Source: JAJDTT01 sp022827025
GTDB lineage: Bacteria; Acidobacteriota; UBA6911; RPQK01; JAJDTT01
NCBI GenBank assembly: GCA_965203535.1
Contig: OZ241897.1
Location: 2,976,001-3,040,000 of the forward strand
Reading direction: 5' to 3'
DNA length: 64,000 nt
In this document: positions 15,696 to 25,396 of the stretch, one piece after another
Position numbering within the stretch: the first letter of the stretch is position 1
Layout: every line of letters begins with the position of its first letter
Notes under the pieces: model-generated
What the model was told of the DNA's origin: nothing
Seen by the model: the letters and a program-made list of their open reading frames with translations, nothing else
The model's database searches: none
Position numbers and translations under genes: made by a program

Positions 15696-18614
15696 GTGGG
15701 AGAGGTTGTCGTTTGTCATGGACCCGCCGCACGGGACCGGTCGCGGCGGCTGCTCGAGGAGCGTCTCCAACGGTCCGAGGGCCGGTCGCCCGAGTTCCTC
15801 TACGTCGTCGCCTCCCGCTGGCGAAAACACCAGTTGGCGCGAGAGTTTCTGAAGGCGAACGCCCGCACCTTCGAAGTCCCGATCCTCACGTTTCGGGATT
15901 TGACCGCTGTCCTCTTCCGGGAGATCGGATCCGGCCGGAAAACCGTCTCGGAGACCGGCCGGAGATGTCTCCTGGAGGCGGTCCTGGAGGAGCAGCACCC
16001 GGCCGCGGGCGGCAACGGCGACGAGCCACCGGTCTCCCTTTCCGAGGCCCGGGCCTGGGTGTCGCTGCTCAAGGGCCGGGGCCTGACCGGCGAACCGCTG
16101 ATCCGTCTTCATCTCCAGCGGGAGGACCGCGATCCGGAGCAAGCGACCCGGTTGATCCGGATCTTCCTCGCCTACCAGAAGAAACTGGAGGAGCGTGGCT
16201 GGGAAGACGCGGCGGGAGTCCGCCTGAGACTTTATGAAGCTCTCCTGACCGGTTTGCTGGACTGCCGCAGCCGGTTTCCCCGGCTGAGAGAAATCCTCTT
16301 CGAGGGGCTCATCGCCCGAACGCCGGTGGAAAGAGGACTGGTTCGCCTGCTGGCGGACCAGGTGGGGAAGGCCATCTTCTCGTTGGACCTGGAGTCGCCT
16401 CTCGAAGAGACGCGCCCCTTCACGCTTCCGGTGTCCGCGGTAAGAGAATGCTGGGAGGGAACGAACCCGGCGTGGCGTTTCCAGGCGGTGGACGAGGAGC
16501 CGGCCCAGGTTCGCTTTTGCCGGCCGGCGCACCGGGAAGCGGAGGTCTGGACAGTGGCCCGGGAAATTCAGGAGCTCAAGACCCGAAAGCCTCGGCTCCG
16601 ATGGTCCCAGGTGGGTGTCGTCTGCCCCGGCGACGAGAGCTACCTGCTGCTCTTGAGGGAGATCTTCACCCGGCTGGAAATCCCCTGGCTGAACCTGCAT
16701 GGAGACGCCGTCGGGTCCACCAACGCCTTTAGAGTTCTGACCGGGTACGTCGAGCTGTTGTGGCGCGACTTCCGGCGGGACGACCTGTTCGATCTCCTCT
16801 CGTCCCCTTGGATCCATCCGGATGGGGTCTCGCCGGATCGAGTTCGCCTCCTGGAGCAACTGGCGTGTCAAGGAGGCTTTCGGGGCGGTGGCGAAGCGTG
16901 GCCAGGAGCGTTTCCGGAATGGATCGAACGGAAACGGTCCGAGTCTTCGGAAGCATCGGATTCGGTCCCGGAGGATTGCCTGGAGGCTTTTCGGGAATGC
17001 GTCGGGAAGCTCCAGGCCGACTCGCAACGGCTCCGAACGGCTGCGGATTGGGTCTCCCTGTTGGCCGGCCGGTTGGGTCCGCTCCTTCGGGCGCCGGACG
17101 GACCGGGAGACTGGGGACGAACCGAAGGCCAAGCCCTGGTCCGCCTCCAGGCGAGCCTCCAGGAGGCCGCCCTGCTCTGGGGGGATTGCCCTCTCAGTCT
17201 CGCGCGCTTCCGCTCCCTGCTCCACCGCCAGGTCTCCCGGATCCGAACTGCCCCCGCCCCGGATCGGGAAGCCGTGGTCGTGGGAAGTGCCCGTCACTTG
17301 CAGGAGTGCGAGTTCCGGCATCTCTTCTGGCTCGACTTCTCGGAAGGCCGGATCCCCTCCCGCCGGCCGGCGGCGTTTCCCGAAACGGGGGTCCGGGTGT
17401 CGGAAGAACTCTCGATTTTTCACGGTCTGCGCTGCCGGAGCCGGGAATCGGTGCTGCTGTCCTCGCCCCGGCACGCCGACAATGGTCCGGTGTTGCCCAG
17501 CCATGTTCTGGAGTACCTGGATTACGAGGAAGAGTCCTTCCCCCAGGTGGAGACGGCATTGGGAATGGCGGCAGACAAGGAGAGAGATGAGAATGTCCGG
17601 CGCGGAGTCCGGGCGCTGACCCTGAGGCGGTCGGGCCGCCCCAATCCCTTCGCCGGGGTCCTCGACCGGACCGATGTCCTGGACCGGATGCGCCGGCGCC
17701 ACTTCCCGGCCGGGATGGACCTCACTCCGGAGCGACTGGAGGAGTACGGACGGTGCGGATTCCGGCACTTCGCCCGGACGATGCTCGGGATCGCATCGCC
17801 GGCGCCGGCGGATTCGGACCTGCTGCGGGAACAGCATCGGCTGGTTCGCAGAATTCTGTCCCGCTATTCGCGGGACGCCGCCGCGAGCCCCCCCGTTGAT
17901 CTCGAAGACGGACGCCGCCGCATGGCGGGCATCGTCCGGGAAGAACTGGAGGTATTGAGACAGGCATTGCCCGCGGCCGGCGGACTGCGCTGGGAACAGA
18001 TGCAGACGTGGCTCATGGACGGACTGGAAGACTCGAACCCCCCGGGATTGCTGATGCGTTTCCTGGAGGAGGAGTGGGAGCGGGAAGTCGGCTCGGAGAT
18101 CCATTCCGTGGAGACCTCCCTGGGGCCTCTCGTGCTGGGCCATCTTCCCGGCTGTGCGGAGTCCGGTGGCGGGCAGTCGCATCCGGTTCGCCTGAGGGGT
18201 CTTCTGGACCGGATCGAAAGGACTCCCGAGGGCTTTCAGATCGTGTCGTACGTGACCGGACACCGCAATCGCCTGCGCGGGATCAAGGAGGGCTGGGGTT
18301 TTCGCCTCCCGTTGTCCCTGCTCCTGGTGCACTCCTGTCTGGGCAAGGCGGCTTCCGGCGGTTTCTACCATGCCGGTCTGCCCGGCTACCTGCAGTGGCG
18401 GCCATTGCGGAAACCGGGGAGCAGGGCGCCGGCGGAGGACCTGGAACCACTGATGGACCGGTATCGGGAAGAGGCCCTGCTGGCCTCCCAAAGGATCTAT
18501 TCCGGCATCTTTCCCGTGACCACGCACAAGCCCGCGGCGGCCGGTTGCGCCCATTGCAGCTACAGCCGGGTCTGCCGGCGGGAGGAGGCACGGGCCGGAG
18601 GGACCCCGGCATGA
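15696..18614 (+). CDS. addB: AddB-type subunit of the AddAB repair helicase-nuclease, apparently nuclease-inactive
   Basis: This 972-residue protein lies directly upstream of addA and overlaps it by ATGA. The layout is AddB-like: a degenerate N-terminal helicase core, then a C-terminal nuclease region framed by Fe-S cysteines (YGRCGFRHFART near 690 and GCAHCSYSRVC at ~955). Two features look lost. The N-terminal P-loop position reads VVCHGPAARDRSR without a G-K-T. The nuclease motif expected as DYK reads QIVSYVTGHRN, lacking the acid and lysine, although LLDRIE before it remains. With AddA it should resect double-strand breaks and load RecA. Start is GTG at 15696. Confidence 0.75.
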   Translation: MGEVVVCHGPAARDRSRRLLEERLQRSEGRSPEFLYVVASRWRKHQLAREFLKANARTFEVPILTFRDLTAVLFREIGSGRKTVSETGRRCLLEAVLEEQHPAAGGNGDEPPVSLSEARAWVSLLKGRGLTGEPLIRLHLQREDRDPEQATRLIRIFLAYQKKLEERGWEDAAGVRLRLYEALLTGLLDCRSRFPRLREILFEGLIARTPVERGLVRLLADQVGKAIFSLDLESPLEETRPFTLPVSAVRECWEGTNPAWRFQAVDEEPAQVRFCRPAHREAEVWTVAREIQELKTRKPRLRWSQVGVVCPGDESYLLLLREIFTRLEIPWLNLHGDAVGSTNAFRVLTGYVELLWRDFRRDDLFDLLSSPWIHPDGVSPDRVRLLEQLACQGGFRGGGEAWPGAFPEWIERKRSESSEASDSVPEDCLEAFRECVGKLQADSQRLRTAADWVSLLAGRLGPLLRAPDGPGDWGRTEGQALVRLQASLQEAALLWGDCPLSLARFRSLLHRQVSRIRTAPAPDREAVVVGSARHLQECEFRHLFWLDFSEGRIPSRRPAAFPETGVRVSEELSIFHGLRCRSRESVLLSSPRHADNGPVLPSHVLEYLDYEEESFPQVETALGMAADKERDENVRRGVRALTLRRSGRPNPFAGVLDRTDVLDRMRRRHFPAGMDLTPERLEEYGRCGFRHFARTMLGIASPAPADSDLLREQHRLVRRILSRYSRDAAASPPVDLEDGRRRMAGIVREELEVLRQALPAAGGLRWEQMQTWLMDGLEDSNPPGLLMRFLEEEWEREVGSEIHSVETSLGPLVLGHLPGCAESGGGQSHPVRLRGLLDRIERTPEGFQIVSYVTGHRNRLRGIKEGWGFRLPLSLLLVHSCLGKAASGGFYHAGLPGYLQWRPLRKPGSRAPAEDLEPLMDRYREEALLASQRIYSGIFPVTTHKPAAAGCAHCSYSRVCRREEARAGGTPA

Positions 18615-21600
18615 CTCCGGCCGTCTCCGCGTACGCGCCCCAAAGCTCCGCCTCGAGCCCGTGCCGAAACCGGGAAGCCGATCCGGAGCCGAGATACGAC
18701 GAGTCCCAGCGTCGAGCCCTGGACCTCACTTCCCACATGGTGGTGTCCGCTGCGGCCGGGTCCGGCAAGACGCGGGTTCTGGTGGGGCGCTACCTGCGGA
18801 TCCTGGAGCATCACGGACACCGGCCGCACCGGATCGTCGCCATCACCTTCACCGAGGAGGCGGCTTCCCAAATGGCCGCGCGCATCCGGGAAGGGGTCCT
18901 GGCCAGACTCTCTGCAGCTCCGTCCCCAGAGGCGAAACGCCCCTGGCAACAGGCGCTGGAGGCGTTGGGAGACGCTCCCATCACCACCTTGCACGGCTTT
19001 TGCCTGAGGATTCTCAGGGAACACGGCAGCCGGACCGGCCTCGATCCCGGTTTCGGCGTCCTGAACGGAGGGGATCAGCGCCTGCTGCTGGATCGGTGCC
19101 TCCAGGAGCTGCTCGACTCCTGGTCCCGCACCCGGCTTCCCGCTTTCGCGACCCTGCTTCGATATCTGCCGTACCGGAGAATCGAAGTCGTCTTGACCGA
19201 ACTGGTCCAGAGACGGAATCACCTGGCGGCCCGCTCGTCCCTCGATCAGTCTGAGGTCCTGCGCCGCCTTTATCGGCGGGAAACGATTCACTTCCTGACG
19301 CGGTCGGAACTGTGGGCCCGGTTGCGGCGCCTTTTGGAGCGGGTGCCGAAACGGCTCTTGATCCGGAATGATTCCTTCGCCCGAAAGTGCGCCCGGCAGC
19401 GGGAGCTCTTCGGAATGCGCCCTGCGCTGGACGAGATGGATTTCCTGGTTCAGTTCCGGGAATCTCTGGGCCTGGTGGCGCGGCCTTCCAAAGCCTGGAC
19501 GGACTGGGAACATCGGGCCGAACTGGTGCAGTGTTGGAAGTCGCTCAAAGCGGAATACGGCCGTTTTCCGCTGCAGGTCTCCCGCCCGTCCGATGAATCC
19601 GGTGTCGACGGCGACGCTCACTTCGAGCAAGCGACGCTGGCTCTGGAGGAACTGGCCGGACTGGTTCTCGATCGCTACCGCTCCGAGAAGGGACAGGACT
19701 CGCTGTTGGATTTCGAAGATCTTCTGGCGCTGGCGCGTTCGTTGGTCCGTTTGCCGGAGGTTCGCAGGAATCTGCGGAGCCGGCATCGATTTTTTCTGGT
19801 GGACGAATTTCAGGACACCAACCGTCTTCAGTGGGAGATCCTCAAGCCGCTACTGGGTCCCGGCTCGAATTTCTTCGCCGTCGGCGACGACAAGCAATCC
19901 ATCTACCGCTTTCGGGACGCGGACGTCGCGGTGTTTCGAGCGGTTCGGAAGTGGGTCCGGAAGCGGGGACGCGTCGTCGAACTGCGCCGCAACTACCGGT
20001 CTCATTCCAGCCTGGTGCGTTTCAGCAACCGGGTCTTCCGGAAATTGATGCGGCCGGGGCTGGACTATGAAGCCGTTCATCAGGAGATGAACCCCGTCCG
20101 GCAAGAGTCCGCCTTCGCGGAACCGGGCGTTCGTGGACTGCTCTACGAGAAGCTCCCGCAAGGGTACGGCTCCGAGGCCGAAGTGGTAGCGGAGGCGGCC
20201 AGGGGATTGCTGTCGGACGGGTTCCAGGCCCAGGAGATTGCCGTCCTGCTCCGGAACCGCACCCGGCTCCGGGAGTTCGAGAACGCTTTCTGCCGCTGGG
20301 ATCTGCCCTTTTCCGCCCGCGGGGGCAATCGGCTTCACGATCAGCCGGAGATCGTGGACCTGACGAATCTACTCGGCTTTCTGGGTGATCCCGGGAGGGA
20401 TCTGGAATTGTTGGGCGTGCTCCGGAGTCCCCTGTTCAGCTTCTCGGATGAGGATCTTCTGCTCCTGTCGCTGCAGGAGGGGCCGGGGATCTGGGAGAAG
20501 CTTCGGACCGCGAAGTCTCCCCAGGGCGCCTTGCCCGGCCATTGGACTTTTGCACGGGAATCGTTGGACGCGTGGCTCCAGGCGCCGTATCAGGGATCGG
20601 CCGCGATGTTGGCACAGGCGATCGCGGAGACCGGCTACGATGAGGTCATGGCGGCCGGCGGCCGGGGAGACTTGGCCCGGACCAGTATCCGCCGGCTGCT
20701 GGAACTGGCTCGAAGATTCGAGATCGACCATGGTCCCTCCCGGCGTCCCTTTCTCCGCTACCTGGAGGGACTTCGCCGTCTCGGGGCCCACGAAGGAGGA
20801 TTCGCGGAAGGCGGCTCGGACCGGATTCGAGTGCACACCATCCACGGCGCCAAGGGCCTGCAATATCCCGCGGTCATTCTTCCCGATCTGGGGGCGCCGC
20901 TCCTGGCCGGGATGAACGATCCGTTCTTTGGCCAGACGGTGGGCGCGGAGGAGAACCAGTACTGTTTCGGCCTCTCGATCCGCAACCCGCAGCGGGGATA
21001 CGAGCCGTACCGGCATCCTCACTATGAGATGTTGAGGCGCCTGGACCAGTATCGCCAGACGGCCGAGGAGAAGCGGCTCCTCTACGTGGCCCTGACCCGG
21101 GCCCGAGAGAGGTTGGTATTGATCGGAAAGAAGTCGGGGCGGCCCTCCTACGCCCGCTGGTTGCAGGAAGCGGACGCGGAGATCTCCATGGCTCCGTTGA
21201 CTCTCCGGCCTCTCGGCCGCTCCCGCGAATCGGCCGGTCGCGATCCCGAGATCTCTCCCATCGTTCCTACCCGGATGCTTACGGAGGAATCGGCCTTGGC
21301 GAGCCGGAGACGCAGTCCCGTTTCGGCCGCCGGCAGTTGGAGCAAGACCACCTGGACACCGACCGAGATCGTCTCCTACTATCGATGCCCCCGGAGGTTC
21401 TTCCATTCCCGGGTGGAGGGACGCGTGGAAGCGCCGGCCTCGGGTTGGCGTGCGAGCCCGCCGGCGTTGGTGGGCTCCGCCGTGCATGAGCTGCTGGAGA
21501 ACCCGGGCGCGCTGGGAAATGACGTGGAAGCGGAACGTTTCCTGGAACGGTGGCGGACGAGACTGGGACCCGTCTACCCGGACGTGGAGATTCGACGGAT

Positions 21601-22114
21601 GAGCCGGCGCATCGAGAAGAGCATCGAGGGTGTCCGGAAGAGCCGCTTGGCGGAGCGTCTCGCTTCCGCCCGCAAAGTCTTCAGCGAAAGGCGATTCCAC
21701 CTCGTGGAACAGGGACGCCTGGTGACCGGAATCATCGACAAGCTCTTTCAGGAGCAAAATGGCCGCTGGGTGGTCGTGGACTTCAAGACGACACCCCGGA
21801 CCGAACCTGAAGCGGGCCGGGAGATCGGCAGGAAGAGCTTCCGGCTCCAGGTCCAAATCTACCTTTGGTCCGTGTCCCGGGTGTTGGAGACCATGAATCT
21901 GGAGGGGCATCTGTTGTTCACGGAGGCCGGTGCTCTCCGGCCGGTGACCTTCGACGCCGGCGTCGCGGCCCGCTGCCGGGGTCTGATCGGCGGACTCCCC
22001 CGAACGCCGGATCTGAGCCATTTTCCACGGACCCGGGACTCGGAAACGTGTTCCGGATGCGGCTTCATGACCGGGGGCGTGTGCCCGGGAGCGGCGGGCC
22101 CCGGTCCGGATTGA
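18611..22114 (+). CDS. addA: AddA-type UvrD helicase/PD-(D/E)XK nuclease
   Basis: This 1167-residue protein is a superfamily 1A helicase: Walker A SAAAGSGKTRVLVGRYL (~48), Walker B FFLVDEFQDTNRLQW (~397), VGDDKQSIYRFRDADV, LRRNYRSHSSLVRF, VHTIHGAKGLQYPAVILPD and LLYVALTRARERLVLIGKK. A C-terminal nuclease follows: TPTEIVSYYRCPRRFFHSR, GIIDKLFQEQNGRWVVVDFK, then QVQIYLW. Unlike AddB, its D-(x)n-D-x-K nuclease residues are intact. The start at ATG 18611 overlaps the addB stop; an open frame reaching 600 bases further upstream is only an out-of-frame shadow of addB. Confidence 0.9.
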   Translation: MTPAVSAYAPQSSASSPCRNREADPEPRYDESQRRALDLTSHMVVSAAAGSGKTRVLVGRYLRILEHHGHRPHRIVAITFTEEAASQMAARIREGVLARLSAAPSPEAKRPWQQALEALGDAPITTLHGFCLRILREHGSRTGLDPGFGVLNGGDQRLLLDRCLQELLDSWSRTRLPAFATLLRYLPYRRIEVVLTELVQRRNHLAARSSLDQSEVLRRLYRRETIHFLTRSELWARLRRLLERVPKRLLIRNDSFARKCARQRELFGMRPALDEMDFLVQFRESLGLVARPSKAWTDWEHRAELVQCWKSLKAEYGRFPLQVSRPSDESGVDGDAHFEQATLALEELAGLVLDRYRSEKGQDSLLDFEDLLALARSLVRLPEVRRNLRSRHRFFLVDEFQDTNRLQWEILKPLLGPGSNFFAVGDDKQSIYRFRDADVAVFRAVRKWVRKRGRVVELRRNYRSHSSLVRFSNRVFRKLMRPGLDYEAVHQEMNPVRQESAFAEPGVRGLLYEKLPQGYGSEAEVVAEAARGLLSDGFQAQEIAVLLRNRTRLREFENAFCRWDLPFSARGGNRLHDQPEIVDLTNLLGFLGDPGRDLELLGVLRSPLFSFSDEDLLLLSLQEGPGIWEKLRTAKSPQGALPGHWTFARESLDAWLQAPYQGSAAMLAQAIAETGYDEVMAAGGRGDLARTSIRRLLELARRFEIDHGPSRRPFLRYLEGLRRLGAHEGGFAEGGSDRIRVHTIHGAKGLQYPAVILPDLGAPLLAGMNDPFFGQTVGAEENQYCFGLSIRNPQRGYEPYRHPHYEMLRRLDQYRQTAEEKRLLYVALTRARERLVLIGKKSGRPSYARWLQEADAEISMAPLTLRPLGRSRESAGRDPEISPIVPTRMLTEESALASRRRSPVSAAGSWSKTTWTPTEIVSYYRCPRRFFHSRVEGRVEAPASGWRASPPALVGSAVHELLENPGALGNDVEAERFLERWRTRLGPVYPDVEIRRMSRRIEKSIEGVRKSRLAERLASARKVFSERRFHLVEQGRLVTGIIDKLFQEQNGRWVVVDFKTTPRTEPEAGREIGRKSFRLQVQIYLWSVSRVLETMNLEGHLLFTEAGALRPVTFDAGVAARCRGLIGGLPRTPDLSHFPRTRDSETCSGCGFMTGGVCPGAAGPGPD

Positions 22115-22124
22115 AGAGTGAGCA

Positions 22125-23795
22125 ATGATGCAACGGGAACAGTTGGAGGTGGACGTTCTCTTCGTCGGTGCGGGACCGGCGTGCTTGAGTGCGGCGTTTT
22201 ACCTGTCGCGTCTGGTGAGCCGCCACGACCGTGAAGTGGAGGCAGGGACCCGTCCGGGTCCGCCTTTGGGCGAGCAGCTCCTGCTGGTGGTGGAGAAGGG
22301 CAAGGAGATCGGGTCCCACGCCCTGAGCGGCGCCATCGTGGACCCCAGGGCTTTTCGCGCGCTCCTTCAGGGTCTTCCAGGTGCGGAACCGCCTCTGGAC
22401 GCACCGGTGCGGAAAGAGGACGTCCTGTTCCTCACCAAGAGGAAGCATTTCCGGCTGCCCGTCATCCCGCCTCCATTGCACAACGAAGGCAACCACGTGG
22501 CCTCGCTGGGAAAGCTGGTCAAATGGCTGGCCGGCCTCTGCCAGGACCACGAGGTCGAGGTCTATCCCGAGTTTCCGGCGGTCAAGCTGCTCCTGGAAGG
22601 GGACCGGGTGGTGGGGGCCCGGATGGGAGACCGGGGACTGGACGCCAAGGGACGACCCCGGTCGCACTTTGAGCCGGGAACCGACGTGCTGGCCAAGATC
22701 ACGGTCCTGGGCGAAGGCCCCAGAGGCACGTTGACGCGCCAGGCGGAGGAGCAACTTGGACTGGACCGTGACGGCGGCCCGCAGCTCTACTCGCTGGGTG
22801 TGAAGGAGGTCTGGCGGGTCCCGGGAATCGAGCCGGGACGGGTCTGTCACACCCTGGGCTACCCGACAGGAACCCGGGAGTTCGGCGGCGGCTTCATCTA
22901 CACCCTGACGCAGGAGCAGGTCCATGTGGGGTTCGTCGTGGGGCTGGACTCGAGGGACCCGCGCGAGGATGCCCACCGGTTGCTGCAGGAATACAAGCAG
23001 CACCCGTTCGTGCGCCGGCTTCTGGAAGGAGGCCGGGTGGTCTCCTACGGTGCAAAGGCCATTCCGGAGGGGGGCTACCACTGCATGCCGCGTGCCTATG
23101 CCGACGGACTGCTCCTGGTGGGCGATTCGGCCGGTTTCCTCAACCCCGCCCGTTTGAAGGGGATCCACCTGGCCATCGAATCGGGAATGATGGCGGCCGA
23201 GGCGGCTTTCGAGGCCTTGGTGGCTCGCGACTGTTCCGCGGAACGGCTGAAGCGGTACGCCGAGCTGTTCGAAGCCAGCGAGGCCCGGAAAGAACTTCAT
23301 TCGGCCCGCAACTTCCGCCAGTCTTTCCAGCGCGGGTTCTGGACGGGAGTCCTCTACAACGGGTTGCAGACGCTGACCGGACTGGGATGGGGCGGAGTCT
23401 GGAAAACGGTGCCGGGCCATGAACGGATGGAGAAAGTGAGAGATTCCGCGGCGGCCGGGGCGGTGACGGAGCCCGCGGACGGCGAGCTCACCTTCGACAA
23501 GCTCTCAGACGTCTACCTCTCGGACACGGCACACGAGGAGGACCAGCCGAGCCACCTGAAGATCTCGGACCTGGAGCTCTGCCGGGACCGGTGTCGAGAG
23601 GAATACGGCAACCCCTGCCAGCATTTCTGCCCGGCCGGTGTCTACGAGATGGTGCAGGATGGGGATCGGCCCGGGCTGCAGGTCAACTTCACCAACTGCG
23701 TCCACTGCAAGACCTGCGACATCCTGGATCCCTACCAGGTGATCCTGTGGACGCCGCCCGAAGGGGGCGGCGGTCCCGACTACAAGAACATGTGA
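22125..23795 (+). CDS. Electron-transfer flavoprotein:ubiquinone oxidoreductase
   Basis: This 556-residue ETF-QO passes electrons from ETF (fed by acyl-CoA dehydrogenases) to quinone. It has an N-terminal FAD site (VDVLFVGAGPACLSAAFYL), GSHALSGAIVDPRAF, a second flavin motif (GLLLVGDSAGFLNPARLKG), a membrane-contacting segment, and a C-terminal 4Fe-4S domain (FCPAGVYEM, NFTNCVHCKTCDILDPYQ) ending DYKNM. The last glycine of the usual GxGxxG loop is cysteine (TGC for GGC, one base apart). It starts 11 bases after addA. Its 3' end is partly duplicated at 25266. Confidence 0.93.
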   Translation: MMQREQLEVDVLFVGAGPACLSAAFYLSRLVSRHDREVEAGTRPGPPLGEQLLLVVEKGKEIGSHALSGAIVDPRAFRALLQGLPGAEPPLDAPVRKEDVLFLTKRKHFRLPVIPPPLHNEGNHVASLGKLVKWLAGLCQDHEVEVYPEFPAVKLLLEGDRVVGARMGDRGLDAKGRPRSHFEPGTDVLAKITVLGEGPRGTLTRQAEEQLGLDRDGGPQLYSLGVKEVWRVPGIEPGRVCHTLGYPTGTREFGGGFIYTLTQEQVHVGFVVGLDSRDPREDAHRLLQEYKQHPFVRRLLEGGRVVSYGAKAIPEGGYHCMPRAYADGLLLVGDSAGFLNPARLKGIHLAIESGMMAAEAAFEALVARDCSAERLKRYAELFEASEARKELHSARNFRQSFQRGFWTGVLYNGLQTLTGLGWGGVWKTVPGHERMEKVRDSAAAGAVTEPADGELTFDKLSDVYLSDTAHEEDQPSHLKISDLELCRDRCREEYGNPCQHFCPAGVYEMVQDGDRPGLQVNFTNCVHCKTCDILDPYQVILWTPPEGGGGPDYKNM

Positions 23796-23898
23796 GGGTG
23801 CAGGGGCGCCCACCAAAAAGAGCGCCCACAAGGGACGCCCCTACGCGGCACCTTATCCTCAGGCGAAGAACGGCTCCGACCCCCAGCCAGAGCGACAG
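23737..23898. repeat. Direct repeat flanking the transposase element, left copy
   Basis: This segment holds the last ~19 codons of the ETF-QO gene, its stop, a hairpin (GGGGCGCCC...GGGACGCCCC) and then a fragment of the 3' end of cstA read on the minus strand (LSLWLGV, AVLRLR). It aligns with 25266-25396 except for ~31 extra bases in the hairpin. The intact ETF-QO end is here and the cstA fragment is a relic. Confidence 0.8.
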
Positions 23899-25265
23899 CG
23901 CGCGTGCGTGGAAGGGGACAGTCCCTACGAAGGACGAAAAGGGACAGTCCCGATTCCCGGAAACGCGACTTCAGCTCTGGAACTTCAGGTTAAGCATCTC
24001 GCCCGGAAGCGGAGCAGTGAACCGTTGGCAAATGGATGGAAGTCCAGAGGACATTCCAGACACATTAAGGGGGAAATTCAGTCTGTTGGGGAGGCAGTGA
24101 TCTGGGTCGTTCGGTCCCCCGGTGGCGGATTCGACGGTCGGCAATCAGGCGGGTCGCGGCGATCAGGCGAGCCTACGTGACAAACGCGTTCGAGCGCTGC
24201 TCCCGCAGGGAAAACAGCACTCCGCCGAGTTGGGGGATGGGGTGTCGGCGTCGTCGATATCGACCTTGTTGCCGATAAGTCTCCAGCAGTTGGGCCACCT
24301 TCTCTGCCGGCCCGACGGCCAATCCGTCCGTCAGGAATCGCAAACGCCGGCGAAAAGCTCCGGCACGAGTAAATCCACGTCGCTGCTCTTGATGCAGAAT
24401 CCATCGGGGGATCGCCGCCTGGTTGTCCCGGGTGGGGACGGCTCCTCGATAGTACAACCGAGCCCGGTAACTGCCGTACACGTCGGTTCCGGGGTCCGGG
24501 GGGAACAGTTCGTCCAGCGGAATCAGAACTTTATCCTCGCCGGTGAGTCTCCAGCGGGCCGAGCCCCACTTCCACTGCTCGGGCCGTTTGACTATTCCGG
24601 CCCGGACCGCGTTGAGTTCCACGTAGAGGACGGCGTCCTGAACGGCTTCGAGCCCCAACAGTTCCGGGTTCTTGAACCGGTCACCCCAAAGATGGCCTTG
24701 CCGTCCAAACCTGCGGTTGAACCACTGGGCATAGAAGCCGTTCACGTTCGCCATCAGTTTGGACACGTCAAAGAGACGCTCATTGAACGCCTTCCATTGG
24801 GCATCGGTCCAATCGGCGGTTTTCACCTCGGCCTTTGGTCCGTAAAGATTGCGGGCGCTCGCTTCCAACTCCTCTCGGGACAAGGGGCGGGGTTTCTCGA
24901 AATGGACGACGAAGTGGAAGTGGTTGCCCATGATCTGGAACGCGGCCAGACGACACCGGTAGACGTTGACGTAGAACAACATCATGTCCAGGAGTTTTTG
25001 ACCGGCCTCCGGGTTTTCAAAGGGGAACCAGTCGGTCGAGCCGGCGACTCGATTGGTGAGGTGATAGAAGGCGGCTTCTGAACTTTTGTGTCGTGCGGTT
25101 CGGGCCATGGTCATTGTCCTCGGTCGATCGGACTCGGACTCGGACTCGCGAGGGAGTCGGTTCGTGCCTCTGATGACAACAACGATTGAGAATTGAGAAC
25201 GGCGAACGAAACTGGAAAGAAAGTGACTGTCCCCTTCCGGAGAAGGACTGTCCCCTTCTTGGAGG
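23899..25265 (-). mobile_element. REP-associated transposase (RAYT) element between duplicated gene ends
   Basis: About 1.37 kb containing one transposase gene. GGGACAGTCC-type short palindromes lie near both ends: 23914-23947 (two copies) and, inverted, 25224-25260 (GACTGTCCCCTTC twice). The flanks are copies of the same ETF-QO/cstA junction, so insertion went with duplication of the junction. Bases 23951-24172 hold no gene that I can see. Confidence 0.7.
24173..25108 (-). CDS. REP-associated tyrosine (Y1, HUH) transposase
   Basis: This 311-residue protein of the TnpA-REP/RAYT branch has the HUH pair in FQIMGNHFHFVVHFEKP (~65), the probable nucleophile tyrosine in LMANVNGFYAQWFNRRFGRQ (~125), and HLWGDRFK. 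Such enzymes cut single-stranded palindromic REP sequences. The ATG at 25108 has GAGG nine bases upstream and is preferred to the ATG six bases earlier. REP-like GGGACAGTCC palindromes flank the gene, and related hairpins occur elsewhere in the window. Confidence 0.85.
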   Translation of the reverse strand: MARTARHKSSEAAFYHLTNRVAGSTDWFPFENPEAGQKLLDMMLFYVNVYRCRLAAFQIMGNHFHFVVHFEKPRPLSREELEASARNLYGPKAEVKTADWTDAQWKAFNERLFDVSKLMANVNGFYAQWFNRRFGRQGHLWGDRFKNPELLGLEAVQDAVLYVELNAVRAGIVKRPEQWKWGSARWRLTGEDKVLIPLDELFPPDPGTDVYGSYRARLYYRGAVPTRDNQAAIPRWILHQEQRRGFTRAGAFRRRLRFLTDGLAVGPAEKVAQLLETYRQQGRYRRRRHPIPQLGGVLFSLREQRSNAFVT

Positions 25266-25396
25266 AGGTGATCCTGTGGACTCCTCCCGAAGGGGGAGCG
25301 GACCGGATTGCAAGAACATGTAGGGGTGTCGGGGTGCCCCTACGCGGCGCCTTTTCTCAGGCGAAGAACGGCTTCGACGCCGAGCCAGAGCGACAG
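25266..25396. repeat. Direct repeat flanking the transposase element, right copy
   Basis: The right-hand partner of 23737-23898. It begins with a decayed fragment of the ETF-QO end (EVILWTPPEGG) and runs into the genuine 3' end of cstA (from 25340). Together the two copies suggest that ETF-QO and cstA were adjacent, converging genes before insertion. Confidence 0.8.

Noticed and set aside
15195..18554. A 1119-codon open frame on the minus strand
   Set aside because: It is antisense to addB, whose product has recognisable Fe-S and helicase-like features; the antisense product is low-complexity and has no domain.
18008..18610. 600-base upstream extension of addA
   Set aside because: It overlaps addB out of frame; the ATG at 18611 overlapping the addB stop and the position of Walker A fit the usual AddA start.
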